DNA of 64,000 nt from Pseudomonas pudica (GCF_015680405.1 NZ_JADLJS010000011.1:1-64000); one strand, 5' to 3'. Counted from the first letter of the stretch, positions 25,858 to 34,993 are shown. Translations and numbers: made by a program. The notes: generated by a model not told the origin, from the sequence alone.

Positions 25858-27045
25858 TCAGGCCGCTTGCAAAGCGTTCCTGCGCTTGCGCTCGGCCAAC
25901 CCCCACGCCAGCAACGCCAGCCCGCCAATCACCAACCCCGCCACCACGATCCCCATCCAGCCCTGGCGCTGGAACAACTGCGTGCCCAGCAACGACCCTA
26001 ATGCCCCGCCAATGAAGTAGCAGGTGATATACCCGGCATTCAGCCGCGTGCGCGCCTCGGGCCGCAGGGCAATCACCGCATTCTGGTTGCTCACGTGCAC
26101 CAGTTGTACTGCCAGGTCGAGCATCAGCACGCCCAGCAGCAAGGCCAGCAACGACTGCTCGGCGAAGCCCAGCGGCACCCATGACAGCAGCAATACCACC
26201 AGGCCCACGGTGGTGCCCAGCGAACCCTTGCCACGGTCGGCCAGGCGACCCGCCCAGTTGGCCGACAGTGCACCCGCTGCACCGGCCAGGCCGAACAGGC
26301 CTATCACCGCGTCCGAATAGTGATACGGGCCTTTCGCCAGCAGGAACGCCAGTGGCGTCCAGAACAGGGCGAACAGGCTGAATGCCAGCAGGCCGAGCAG
26401 CGAACGCAGGCGCAGCACCGGTTCTTCGAGGAACAGGCGGAATACCGAGCCGATCAGCGCCGGGTATTTCAGGCCGGCATGGCTGTGGTGTTGCGGCAGG
26501 CTGCGGTACAGCGCCACGGCGGTGATGGCCATCAGCACCGCGGCCAGCACGTAGATACTGCGCCATCCACCCAGTTCGGCCATGAACCCGGCGGCGGTAC
26601 GCGCCAGCAGGATGCCCAGCAGCAATCCGCTCATCAAGGTGCCGACCGCGCGCCCGCGCTGGTGTGGCTCACTGAGGGTCGCGGCCATGGGCACGAGGAT
26701 CTGCGCTACCACCGAGAACAGCCCGGTCAGCGCCGTACCAAGGATCAGCCAGGGCAGGCTCGGTGCGCAGGCACTGATGACCAGGCCCAGGGTGGAAATG
26801 GCGGTCATCACGGTGATCAGCCGGCGCTGCTCGAACAGGTCGCCCAGCGGCGCCAGCAGCAACAGGCCGGCGCCATAGCTCAGTTGCGCGGCAATGACGA
26901 TGCTGCCGGCACTGGCGGTGCTCAGGCCGAACTGCTGGGCGATGCTGTGCAGCAGTGGTTGCGCGTAGTAGTTGCTGGCCACGGCCAGGCCGGTGGCGGT
27001 GGCCATCAGCAGGATCAGGGCGCGGCTGAGCGTGGGGGTATTCAT
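25858..27045 (-). CDS. MFS transporter, drug-efflux type
   Basis: Inner-membrane carrier of 395 residues with 12 predicted helices. The N-terminal pattern ASNYYAQPLLHSIAQQFG and the loop GDLFEQRRLI, with a second MFS-type cluster near ADRGKG, fit the YnfM/Bcr-type efflux group. Cargo unknown. It precedes the SDR gene on the same strand, separated by a REP pair. Its start at 27045 is inside the REP-flanked gap; the long open frame upstream is REP read-through. Confidence 0.85.
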   Translation of the reverse strand: MNTPTLSRALILLMATATGLAVASNYYAQPLLHSIAQQFGLSTASAGSIVIAAQLSYGAGLLLLAPLGDLFEQRRLITVMTAISTLGLVISACAPSLPWLILGTALTGLFSVVAQILVPMAATLSEPHQRGRAVGTLMSGLLLGILLARTAAGFMAELGGWRSIYVLAAVLMAITAVALYRSLPQHHSHAGLKYPALIGSVFRLFLEEPVLRLRSLLGLLAFSLFALFWTPLAFLLAKGPYHYSDAVIGLFGLAGAAGALSANWAGRLADRGKGSLGTTVGLVVLLLSWVPLGFAEQSLLALLLGVLMLDLAVQLVHVSNQNAVIALRPEARTRLNAGYITCYFIGGALGSLLGTQLFQRQGWMGIVVAGLVIGGLALLAWGLAERKRRNALQAA

Positions 27046-27090
27046 GGGGTTCTCGTGGCAGACGGGAGGTAGGAGCGGGGTCAACCTGTG

Positions 27091-27194
27091 CCGGCCCCTT
27101 CGCGGGCTTGCCCGCTCCCACAGGATTATCACAGGGTTTGAGGCCGGCGGGATACCTGTGGGAGCGGGCGCGCCCGCGAAGAGGCCGGAACAGG
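27091..27194. repeat. REP pair, GGGC..GCCC class
   Basis: Stems GGGCTTGCCC and GGGCGCGCCC. Confidence 0.85.
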
Positions 27195-27205
27195 CAACCC
27201 TTCAA

Positions 27206-27955
27206 TCAGGCAGCAAACCCGCCATCGACCGTCAAGCTGGCCCCTGTGACATACCCTGCCTCAGGCCCCGCCAGGTAGGCCACGAAGCTGGCAATCTCAT
27301 CCGCCTCGCCATAGCGCCCGATCGCCATCAGCGGGATCAGGCTGTCAGCGAACTCGCCGCTGGCCGGGTTCATGTCGGTGTCCACCGGCCCTGGCTGCAC
27401 GTTGTTCACGGTAATGCCTTTCGGCCCCAGGTCACGTGCCATGCCGCGGGTCAGGCCGACCAGCGCGGATTTGCTCATGGCATAGGGGGCGCCACCGGCA
27501 AACGGCATGCGCTCGGCATTGGTGCTGCCAATGTTGATGATGCGCCCGCCTTCACCCATGTAGCGTGCCGCAGCCTGGCTGGCGACAAATACGCTGCGCA
27601 CGTTCACCGCCAGCATGTGGTCGAAGTCGGCCAGGTCGAATTCGGTCACCGGCGCTACCGCCAGCACACCGGCGTTGTTGACCAGGATATCCAACCGGCC
27701 GAAGGCCTTCACGGTGTCATCCACGGCCAGTTGCACGGCCGCTGCGTCGGCGCTGTCGGCCCGCAGGGCCAGGGCCTTGCCGCCGTTTTCGGTAATTTCC
27801 TGAGCCAGCGCCTGCGCCGGGCCGGCGGAACTGACATAGGTGAAGGCCACCTGTGCACCTTCACGGGCCAGGCGTCGCACGATGGCTGCGCCAATGCCGC
27901 GGGAACCGCCCTGTACCAGGGCTACTTTGCCTTCGAGAGTGTGTTGCTTGGACAT
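27206..27955 (-). CDS. Short-chain dehydrogenase/reductase
   Basis: NAD(P)H-dependent reductase of 249 residues. Cofactor motif GGSRGIG (near residue 16), NNAG, and the catalytic Ser...Tyr-x-x-x-Lys, seen as NIGSTNAE and YAMSK, are all present, with the C-terminal SLTVDGG typical of classical SDRs. The substrate is unknown; the family also includes 3-oxoacyl reductases. ATG 27955 has AGGAG six bases upstream. It diverges from a LysR gene with a palindrome between the two, so the LysR protein probably controls it. Confidence 0.92.
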   Translation of the reverse strand: MSKQHTLEGKVALVQGGSRGIGAAIVRRLAREGAQVAFTYVSSAGPAQALAQEITENGGKALALRADSADAAAVQLAVDDTVKAFGRLDILVNNAGVLAVAPVTEFDLADFDHMLAVNVRSVFVASQAAARYMGEGGRIINIGSTNAERMPFAGGAPYAMSKSALVGLTRGMARDLGPKGITVNNVQPGPVDTDMNPASGEFADSLIPLMAIGRYGEADEIASFVAYLAGPEAGYVTGASLTVDGGFAA

Positions 27956-28020
27956 GCTGATCTCCTGCTGGAAGCCAGGCCGGAATGCCTTGGATGGGCG
28001 CAGTATCGGCGCTTGATTAC

Positions 28021-28051
28021 CTGCTGATAAGATGGCAATCACTATCAGCAG
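28021..28051. promoter_or_regulatory. LysR-type palindrome between SDR and LysR genes
   Basis: Perfect 9-bp arms CTGCTGATA and TATCAGCAG with a 13-bp spacer, placed between the divergent SDR and LysR genes, as expected of a LysR operator. Confidence 0.65.
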
Positions 28052-28073
28052 AGTAAACCTTTGGTTGCCAATC

Positions 28074-29012
28074 ATGGCCATGGAATCGTTCAACGCGTTG
28101 GAGTGCTTCATCCGCAGTGCCGAAGTGGGCAGCTTTGCCGAAGCCGCCAGGCGCCTAAGCATTACCCCGGCTGCCGTGGGCAAGCATGTTGCCCAGCTGG
28201 AAGCGCGCCTGGGGGTGCGGTTGTTCCAGCGTAGTACCCGCAAGCTGACCCTGACGGAGGCAGGGCAGCGATTTTTGGGCGAGGTCAGTGACAGCTTCCG
28301 CACCATCCAGTACGCCGTGGCCAACCTGGCCAGCAGCGAAGGCCAGCCGGCCGGGTTGTTGAGGGTGAGCATGGGCACGGTGTTCGGGCGCTTGTATGTG
28401 TTGCCATTGCTGGGCGAGTTCCTGCGTCGCTACCCGGCCATTACCCCGGACTGGCATTTCGACAACCGCCAGGTCGACCTGATTGGCCAGGGCTTCGATG
28501 CGGCGATTGGTGGAGGCTTCGATTTGCCACCAGGGGTGGTGGCGCGCAAGCTGACCCCGGCGCACAGGGTGCTGGTGGCATCGCCGGCATATTTGGGCCG
28601 GTATGCGCCGATTGACGACCCGCAGGTATTGCAACGGCATGACGGTATCCTGATTCGCTCGCCGCAGACCGGGCGGGTGCGTTCATGGCCGCTGACCAGC
28701 CGTCGGCAGGTGCAGCAGCCATTGCAGTTGCGCCAGACGATGACCATGAGCGATTCGGATGCGGCTTGCGCGGTGGCCGAGCAGGGCCTAGGGATTGCCC
28801 TGGTGAGCCTGCCGTTTGCAGTGCCGTACCTGGAAGGCGGGCGGCTGCAGCGGGTGCTGCCGGACTGGTACGTGGACGATGGGCATATCAGCCTGTATTT
28901 CGCCGAGCACAAGCTGTTGCCGGGCAAGACCCGGGCGTTTATCGATTTTGTGGTGGAACAGTTCGAAGAGCAGGGGTTGGCGCGGCGGTTCGATGCCTTG
29001 CAAACCCTTTAG
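28074..29012 (+). CDS. LysR-family transcriptional regulator
   Basis: DNA-binding protein of 312 residues. The N-terminal winged helix (about 4-63) carries SFAEAARRLSITPAAVGKHVAQLEARLGVRLFQRSTRKL, and the C-terminal effector-binding domain (about 90-300) is of the periplasmic-binding type. ATG 28074 or 28080 are both possible. It diverges from the SDR gene over a 9-bp-arm palindrome. Its effector is unknown. Confidence 0.92.
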   Translation: MAMESFNALECFIRSAEVGSFAEAARRLSITPAAVGKHVAQLEARLGVRLFQRSTRKLTLTEAGQRFLGEVSDSFRTIQYAVANLASSEGQPAGLLRVSMGTVFGRLYVLPLLGEFLRRYPAITPDWHFDNRQVDLIGQGFDAAIGGGFDLPPGVVARKLTPAHRVLVASPAYLGRYAPIDDPQVLQRHDGILIRSPQTGRVRSWPLTSRRQVQQPLQLRQTMTMSDSDAACAVAEQGLGIALVSLPFAVPYLEGGRLQRVLPDWYVDDGHISLYFAEHKLLPGKTRAFIDFVVEQFEEQGLARRFDALQTL

Positions 29013-29030
29013 AAGTGTATTGCCTGAACC

Positions 29031-29126
29031 GGCCCTATCGCCGGCAAGCCAGCTCCCACGGGTGCAGCGTTGATCTCGGGGTTGTCGCTGTACCTGTGGG
29101 AGCTGGCTTGCCGGCGATAGGGCCGG
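29031..29126. repeat. REP pair, GGCAAGCC/GGCTTGCC class
   Basis: Two inverted units between converging genes; the right end touches the next stop codon. Confidence 0.85.
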
Positions 29127-29127
29127 T

Positions 29128-29598
29128 TCAGACAACATCGACTATGAACAATGCCTGTGCCGCCAGGCTCACCTCATCATCAACCTTCCTGCCGACCAGC
29201 TGCTGCCCCAGCGGCGAGCGCGGTGTAATCACCGTCACCAGCCCATCCCCCTCGCCAATCTTCAACCCCGCAGCCTCCGGCCCGAGGAACAGTCGGCGCT
29301 GCCCGCCATCTTCATCCTCGAGCGTCACCAGGTTGCTCACTTGCACCCCGCGTGCCGGGTCATAATCGCGCAGCAGCAGTTGCTGGTAGGTCACCAGCGC
29401 CTTGCGGATCTCGGCGCTGCGGCGGGCCTGGCCGGTGGCCAGGTACGAGGCTTCCAGGCCCAGGGTGTCGTACTTGTTCTCGGCGATGTTTTCTTCTGCA
29501 GTGGCGGCTTCGTACGCGGTTTGCGCCGCGCGGGTCAGCACATCCAGGTCATGCTCGAGGGTGGCGACGATCTGCGCCAGCAGGCTGGGCTTGTCCAT
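29128..29598 (-). CDS. GreA/GreB C-terminal-domain protein
   Basis: Protein of 156 residues. The C-terminal half (about 85-155) shows the Gre-factor C-domain pattern: VSNLVTLEDEDGGQRRLFLGPEAAG, then ITPRSPLGQQLVGRKVDDEV. The N-terminal half is helical and probably a short coiled coil, but it is shorter and lacks the acidic DXXE tip of true GreA/B, so RNA cleavage activity is doubtful. It may bind the RNA polymerase secondary channel, as Rnk does. It follows the next gene by two bases, so the two are probably translated together. Confidence 0.78.
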   Translation of the reverse strand: MDKPSLLAQIVATLEHDLDVLTRAAQTAYEAATAEENIAENKYDTLGLEASYLATGQARRSAEIRKALVTYQQLLLRDYDPARGVQVSNLVTLEDEDGGQRRLFLGPEAAGLKIGEGDGLVTVITPRSPLGQQLVGRKVDDEVSLAAQALFIVDVV

Positions 29599-29600
29599 GG

Positions 29601-29999
29601 TCAGTAACAGAACTCCAGCACGTTGGCCTGGCTTTTGTCGGTGGGCGCGGTGCGGTTCTGCTGCAGCCAGAACTGGCATCTGGGGCTGTTGAGGTTGCGC
29701 GGGTTGCCCTGGGCAGCGTCGGCGGCCTGTTGCAGCTCCTGCTTGTGCAGGATGTCCTTGTAGCGTTCGAACATTTCCGCCTGGGCATCCGCTGCAGGGG
29801 CTGGCGCTGGCGGCGCGGCAGGCCGGTACGCGGCGGGGGCCACGGCCTGGGCCAGAGGCTGTATCTGCTGTGGCCACAATTGCAGGGCCAGCCACAGGCT
29901 GGCGGCGATGGCCACGGCGCCCAGCCACAGTCCAAAGGCAACGCACACGATCAATGGCAACGGCTTGAGGGTGATCTTCAGTTCACGGTGGCGCGGCAT
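29601..29999 (-). CDS. Single-helix membrane protein, unknown role
   Basis: Protein of 132 residues, not recognised. A basic N-terminus (MPRHRELK) leads to a transmembrane helix (about 14-40), then a proline/alanine-rich linker (about 52-72), and a small C-terminal domain with QCFW-like SPRCQFWLQQN and a final CY. The C-terminal part probably lies in the periplasm. Its stop is two bases before the Gre-like start. Confidence 0.65.
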   Translation of the reverse strand: MPRHRELKITLKPLPLIVCVAFGLWLGAVAIAASLWLALQLWPQQIQPLAQAVAPAAYRPAAPPAPAPAADAQAEMFERYKDILHKQELQQAADAAQGNPRNLNSPRCQFWLQQNRTAPTDKSQANVLEFCY

Positions 30000-30030
30000 G
30001 GCAGCCTCCTGGCAGGGTGTTCGGGGTGCA

Positions 30031-30082
30031 TTGTCGCATGCGCCTGGGCATTTTTCCGCGCAGGCGCTTTTGTCAGCGACAA
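30031..30082. promoter_or_regulatory. Nested inverted repeat ahead of earP
   Basis: Outer arms TTGTCGC (30031) and GCGACAA (30076), inner arms GCGCCTG (30040) and CAGGCGC (30061). It lies in the 130-bp gap between two divergent genes, 48 bases before the earP start. It could be an operator or an RNA stem. Confidence 0.45.
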
Positions 30083-30129
30083 TTTATGCGCAGAATGCGC
30101 GGTTTTTCCGCTGGGCGAGGGCAGGGCAC

Positions 30130-31257
30130 ATGAAAGCCACCTGGGATATCTTCTGCAGCGTCGTCGACAACTACGGCGATATAGGCGTGACCTGGCGCCT
30201 GGCCCGGCAGCTGGTGGCAGAGCACGGCTTGGCAGTGCGGCTGTGGGTGGATGACCTGAATGCGTTCACGCCCATGTGCCCCGGGGCCGATGCCACCGCC
30301 CCGCAGCAGTGGCAGCACGGTGTGGATGTGCGCCAGTGGCCGGTGACCTGGTTGCCAGTGGCGCCGGCCGATGTGGTGATCGGTGCCTTCGCCTGCCAGT
30401 TGCCAGCAGCTTATGTAGAGGCAATGCGTGCTCGCGCCACGCCGCCGCTGTGGTTGAACCTCGAATACCTCAGTGCCGAGGACTGGGTGGAGGGTTGCCA
30501 TGGCTTGCCTTCGCCGCAGCCCAACGGCTTGCGCAAGGTATTTTTCTTTCCCGGCTTTACCGAAAAAACCGGTGGCCTGCTGCGCGAGGGCTCGCTGCTG
30601 GCGCGGCGTGATGCGTTCCAGCAAGGCGCACGGCAGGCGTTCTTGCAGGGGCTTGGCGTAAACCCTGAAGCGGGAAGTTTGCTGATTTCCCTGTTCGCCT
30701 ACGAAAACCCCCAACTGGGCAACTGGCTTGATGCTCTGGCCTCGGGCGAGCAACCTTGCCACCTGCTGGTGCCGCAAGGGCGCGTTGTCGCGGGGCTCGG
30801 CCAGTGGCTTGGCGAGGCGGCGCTGCAAGTGGGCAGCGTGCGCAAGCGAGGGGCGCTGACCGTGCAGGTGCTGCCTTTCGTCAGCCAGGACGACTATGAC
30901 CGGTTGCTGTGGAGCTGCGATTTCAATGCCGTGCGCGGCGAAGACTCGTTCGTGCGCGCGCAGTGGGCCGGGCAGCCGATGCTGTGGCACATCTACGTGC
31001 AGGACGAGAATGCCCATTGGGAAAAGCTCGAAGCGTTTTTGGCGCATTATCGACACGGGCTGTCAGACGATGCCGATGCCGCCCTGCTTGGCTTGTGGCG
31101 TGCCTGGAACATGGACCGCGACATGGGCCAGGCCTGGCAGGCGGCCCGCCAGCACTGGCCGGAACTGCAACAGCATGCCCGGCTTTGGGCAGCGCGACAG
31201 GCCGCTCAGCCGGACCTTGCCACAGCGCTAGTACACTTTTACCGAAATTCGCTATGA
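30130..31257 (+). CDS. earP: EF-P arginine rhamnosyltransferase
   Basis: Enzyme of 375 residues that transfers rhamnose from dTDP-beta-L-rhamnose onto Arg32 of elongation factor P, which frees ribosomes stalled on polyproline stretches. The catalytic N-terminal motif is exact: Asp13 and Asp17 in VVDNYGDIGVTWR. The C-domain carries AVRGEDSFVRAQWAGQP, which binds the donor. Its start has weak ribosome-site bases. It directly precedes its target gene efp in the same orientation. Confidence 0.96.
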   Translation: MKATWDIFCSVVDNYGDIGVTWRLARQLVAEHGLAVRLWVDDLNAFTPMCPGADATAPQQWQHGVDVRQWPVTWLPVAPADVVIGAFACQLPAAYVEAMRARATPPLWLNLEYLSAEDWVEGCHGLPSPQPNGLRKVFFFPGFTEKTGGLLREGSLLARRDAFQQGARQAFLQGLGVNPEAGSLLISLFAYENPQLGNWLDALASGEQPCHLLVPQGRVVAGLGQWLGEAALQVGSVRKRGALTVQVLPFVSQDDYDRLLWSCDFNAVRGEDSFVRAQWAGQPMLWHIYVQDENAHWEKLEAFLAHYRHGLSDDADAALLGLWRAWNMDRDMGQAWQAARQHWPELQQHARLWAARQAAQPDLATALVHFYRNSL

Positions 31258-31305
31258 TACGCGGCCTCGATTTTTATAAATCCATCCAGATTCGGATACT
31301 TCGTA

Positions 31306-31875
31306 ATGAAAACTGGTAAAGAACTGAAACCCGGTACCGTCCTGCGGATCGACAACGACCCGTGGCTGGTTCAAAAAGCTGAGTTCACCAAGTCGGGCCG
31401 TAACAGCGCGATCATGAAGACCAAGCTGAAGAACCTGCTGACCGGCTACAAGACCGAAACTGTCTACGGTGCAGACGACAAGCTGGACGACGTTATCCTG
31501 GATCGCAAAGAAGCGACCCTGTCGTTCATCAACGGTGATGAATACACCTTCATGGACACCACCGACTACACCATGTACGAACTGAACGCCGAGGACATCG
31601 AAGCCGTTCTGCCGTACATCGAAGAAGGCATGGAAGACGTCTGCGAAGCCGTGTTCTTCGAAGGCCGCCTGGTATCGGTTGAACTGCCGACCACCATCAG
31701 CCGCCAGGTTGTCTACACCGAGAACGCTGCTCGCGGCGACACCTCGGGCAAGGTCATGAAGCCTGCCAAGCTGAAGAACGGTACCGAGATCTCGGTTGCC
31801 GACTTCATCCAGATCGACGAGTGGATCGATATCGACACTCGCGACAACAGCTTCAAAGGCCGTTCCAAGAAGTAA
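31306..31875 (+). CDS. efp: Translation elongation factor P
   Basis: Protein of 189 residues with the three beta-barrel domains of bacterial EF-P. The modified tip residue is Arg32 in KSGRNSAI, the EarP target, not the Lys34 of lysylated EF-Ps. It relieves stalling at Pro-Pro sequences. A TATGAT -10 box (31253-31258) overlaps the earP stop, so efp probably has its own promoter as well as read-through from earP. A strong terminator follows. Confidence 0.97.
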   Translation: MKTGKELKPGTVLRIDNDPWLVQKAEFTKSGRNSAIMKTKLKNLLTGYKTETVYGADDKLDDVILDRKEATLSFINGDEYTFMDTTDYTMYELNAEDIEAVLPYIEEGMEDVCEAVFFEGRLVSVELPTTISRQVVYTENAARGDTSGKVMKPAKLKNGTEISVADFIQIDEWIDIDTRDNSFKGRSKK

Positions 31876-31892
31876 TCCTTCTTGTGAAACGC

Positions 31893-31920
31893 AAAAAACC
31901 CGGCCTTGGCCGGGTTTTTT
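31893..31920 (+). terminator. Terminator of efp
   Basis: AAAAAACCCGGCC-TT-GGCCGGGTTTTTT, a near-perfect bidirectional hairpin with a U-run. Confidence 0.92.
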
Positions 31921-31963
31921 CATGCCTGCGTTTTTGCAGTTCTCGATGCTTGCTCTTGCTTTT

Positions 31964-32078
31964 GTGGGCGCGGCCTTGTGTCGCGAAAGGGCCGCAAAGC
32001 GGCCCCGGCGATCTCAAGGTGTACCCGAGATTCCGAGGCCGCTTCGCGCCCCATCGCGACACAAGGCCGCTCCTACAG
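31964..32078. repeat. REP pair, GGCCTTGTGTCGCGAAAGGGC class
   Basis: Two long inverted units in the gap between efp and ohr; the left part of the right unit is partly changed (CGCTTCGCGCC). Confidence 0.75.
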
Positions 32079-32092
32079 GGGAAGCGTGAACT

Positions 32093-32521
<429 letters not shown>

Positions 32522-32592
32522 CTTGAGCCTCGCTAATGTGCTGTGCGCTCGCCGTGTGGAGGAGGGCGCGGGTTGGTGTGGGATTTAAATTA

Positions 32593-32613
32593 GCGCGCAA
32601 TTAGTTTGCGCGC
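32593..32613. promoter_or_regulatory. OhrR-type operator
   Basis: GCGCGCAA-N5-TTGCGCGC, perfect 8-bp arms, in an AT-rich setting between ohrR and ohr, about 70 bases before ohr. Position and form suit binding by OhrR. Confidence 0.6.
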
Positions 32614-32662
32614 AAGATAAATCGTCACCGCTCGTCCGAACGGCCATTGCACAGCATAGCTG

Positions 32663-33118
32663 TCAGAGGGTTTTCTGCAGGTTCTCGCGCAGCGCCAGCA
32701 GGTCGGCCTGCAGCTGTTGCAGCTGTTCCAGGCTGCGTCCGCTGGCCTTGAGGATGCACTGCGGCACTTCCTTGGCCTGCTGCTGCAAGGCGCGGCCCTT
32801 GTCGGTCAGCTGCACCAGTACAACCCGTTCATCTTCGCGGCTGCGGTTGCGCTGCAGCAGGCCTTCGCTTTCCAGACGCTTGAGCAACGGCGTCAGCGAG
32901 CCGGGGTCGGTGAGCAGGTGCTGGCTGATCTCGCCAACGGTCAGGCCGTCGTGCTCCCACAGCACGAGCATGGCCAGGTATTGCGGGTAGGTCAGGCCCA
33001 GGGCCTGCAGCAGCGGTTTGTAGACCTTGGTCATCAGCAACGAGGTGGAGTGCAGGGCGAAACAGACCTGGTTGTCCAGCAGCAGCTCGTCACAGGAGGC
33101 TTGGTTGTTGGCGTTCAT
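32663..33118 (-). CDS. ohrR: MarR-family peroxide sensor (OhrR)
   Basis: Regulator of 151 residues with the MarR winged helix (GLTVGEISQHLLTDPGSLTPLLKRLE, about 55-85, and the wing RSREDERVVLVQLT). Cys19 in DNQVCFALHSTS matches the peroxide-sensing cysteine near the N-terminus of OhrR. It represses ohr and is inactivated on oxidation of that cysteine. The gene is upstream of ohr on the same strand. Confidence 0.9.
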   Translation of the reverse strand: MNANNQASCDELLLDNQVCFALHSTSLLMTKVYKPLLQALGLTYPQYLAMLVLWEHDGLTVGEISQHLLTDPGSLTPLLKRLESEGLLQRNRSREDERVVLVQLTDKGRALQQQAKEVPQCILKASGRSLEQLQQLQADLLALRENLQKTL

Positions 33119-33176
33119 GCAGGTCCTTGAAGGTAATCAATGGGAAAGTCTGGCACGCGAATCGTCAGTGCGCGCT

Positions 33177-34130
33177 TTATTCGCGCAGTTCACTGCGCAA
33201 GGCCAGGTCCCAGGGTGGAATCGGGCTGAAGCGGCTCTTGAGAAATTCGAGCAGCAAACGGCTGCGAGAGTTCGTTTCATGTTCCAGGCGAAGCGCATAG
33301 ATACCGCTGGTCTCCGCTTCGGGCAAGCCACCGTCGCAAAACAAAGGTATCAACTCGCCACGCAGCAGGTATTCGCTGATCAGCCAAGTAGGCAGGTGGG
33401 CTATGCCTAAGCCGGCGAGGGCGCCGAACAGAAGGGTTTCGGCGTTGTTGGCGGCCATCCGCATGCGTGAGGGGCGGTACAGGCGGGTTTGCCCGGCCAC
33501 GTTGAAACGCCAGGCAAATGGCGGCGCCAGGCCATCCCAGTCCAGGCCGTCGTGCCCGGGCAGTTCGCTGGGGCATATTGGCATGCCGCGGCTGGCCAGG
33601 TAGGCCGGGCTGGCGCAGGCAATGCGCACCATGTAGGCCAATGGCGTGGCGACCAGCCGGGTGTCGGCCAGGGGGCCGGCGCGCAGCACCAGGTCGACCT
33701 CGCCAAGGTGGCTGCCATGCAGGTCGACGAAGCTGTCGATCAGGCGCAGTTGCACATCCAGGCCTGGGTAGGCGACCAGGAAATCGGCAATGGCCGGGGC
33801 CAGGTGGCGGCGGCCGAATGCCGCCGGGGCGTCGATGCGGATCAGACCTTCGGGTGCATTGCTCAGCGACACCGCTTCGGCGCGGGCCAGGCGCAGTTCC
33901 TCGATGATGCGCCTGGCCCGTTCGGCAAAGGCGTTGCCGGCAGGCGTGGCGCGCACGGCGTGGGTGCTGCGGGTGAACAGGCGGCTGCCCACGGCGCTTT
34001 CCAGGTTGTCGATGCGCCGGGCCACGGCCGACGGGGTCAGCGGGTGGCGGCGGGCGGCGGCAGAAAAGCTGCCGGTTTCCAGCACATCGAGGAACAGGCT
34101 TAGCTGGTCGGTCAGGGTATCGGGGTTCAT
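33177..34130 (-). CDS. LysR-family transcriptional regulator
   Basis: Regulator of 317 residues. The winged helix (about 5-65) has GSFSAAARRHPLTPSAVARRIDNLESAVGSRLFTRSTHAV, and the rest is the effector-binding domain. It diverges from the TauE/SafE gene over a 113-bp gap that contains a 10-bp-arm palindrome. It probably controls that exporter. Effector unknown. Confidence 0.9.
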   Translation of the reverse strand: MNPDTLTDQLSLFLDVLETGSFSAAARRHPLTPSAVARRIDNLESAVGSRLFTRSTHAVRATPAGNAFAERARRIIEELRLARAEAVSLSNAPEGLIRIDAPAAFGRRHLAPAIADFLVAYPGLDVQLRLIDSFVDLHGSHLGEVDLVLRAGPLADTRLVATPLAYMVRIACASPAYLASRGMPICPSELPGHDGLDWDGLAPPFAWRFNVAGQTRLYRPSRMRMAANNAETLLFGALAGLGIAHLPTWLISEYLLRGELIPLFCDGGLPEAETSGIYALRLEHETNSRSRLLLEFLKSRFSPIPPWDLALRSELRE

Positions 34131-34150
34131 GGCTGCCTTGCTTTTGCGAA

Positions 34151-34183
34151 AAACGCATAGCCATTGTGCGCTGCTATGCGTTT
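34151..34183. promoter_or_regulatory. LysR-type palindrome between LysR and TauE/SafE genes
   Basis: Perfect 10-bp arms AAACGCATAG and CTATGCGTTT with a 13-bp spacer, in the gap shared by the divergent genes. Confidence 0.65.
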
Positions 34184-34243
34184 CCCTGCCAGCCCGCACT
34201 CGTTAGCATGCTCGCATTGTGTGTACAGGCGGATGAGGCCCTG

Positions 34244-34993
34244 ATGATCGAATGGTTGTTGTATATCGTGCTGGGCGCAGCCCTGGGGACCATGGGTGGC
34301 TTGTTCGGCATTGGCGGTGGGCTGATCGCGATTCCGGCGCTGGGCGTGCTGTTTGGCCTGGACCAGCAACTGGCGCAAGGCACGGCGCTGGTGATGGTAG
34401 TGCCCAATGTGCTGCTGGCGCTGTGGCGTTATCACCAGCGTAACCGCATCGAAATGCGCCATGCGGTGCCGCTGTCGCTGTGCAGCTTCGTGTTCGCCTG
34501 GCTGGGGTCGATCTGGGCGGTGGGGCTGGATGCGCAATCCATGCGCCTGGGTTTTGTCGGCTTCCTGGTGGCCCTGGCGGTGTGGAACGTGGCGCGGATG
34601 TTCATGAAAGTGTCGCCGCCCAGCGCCGAGTTGCGCTATGCCTGGCCGTGGCTGGGTGTACTGGGCAGCTTTGCCGGGACCATGGGCGGCTTGTTCGGGG
34701 TGGGTGGGGCCGTGGTGGCCACGCCTATCCTGACCAGTGTGTTCGGTACCACCCAGGTGGTAGCGCAGGGGCTGTCGCTGGCGCTGGCGGCGCCGAGTAC
34801 CTTGGTAACCCTGGTGACTTACGGGGTGCACCACAGTGTTGACTGGGGGGTGGGGATTCCATTGGCGTTGGGCGGCCTGCTGAGTATCAGTTGGGGGGTG
34901 AAGTTGGCCCATGCATTGCCGGAGAAGGTGTTGCGGGCGATGTTCTGTGTGTTTTTGGTGGGTTGTGCGGTGATGCTCGGGTTCGAGCTTTGA
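34244..34993 (+). CDS. TauE/SafE-family membrane permease
   Basis: Inner-membrane protein of 249 residues with two homologous halves, each opening with GTMGGLFGIGGG and GTMGGLFGVGGA, the hallmark of the TauE/SafE family. These move sulfonates, sulfite or other organic anions outward or inward. Which solute it moves is unknown. ATG 34244 has GAGG upstream. It diverges from a LysR gene over a palindrome. Confidence 0.88.
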   Translation: MIEWLLYIVLGAALGTMGGLFGIGGGLIAIPALGVLFGLDQQLAQGTALVMVVPNVLLALWRYHQRNRIEMRHAVPLSLCSFVFAWLGSIWAVGLDAQSMRLGFVGFLVALAVWNVARMFMKVSPPSAELRYAWPWLGVLGSFAGTMGGLFGVGGAVVATPILTSVFGTTQVVAQGLSLALAAPSTLVTLVTYGVHHSVDWGVGIPLALGGLLSISWGVKLAHALPEKVLRAMFCVFLVGCAVMLGFEL

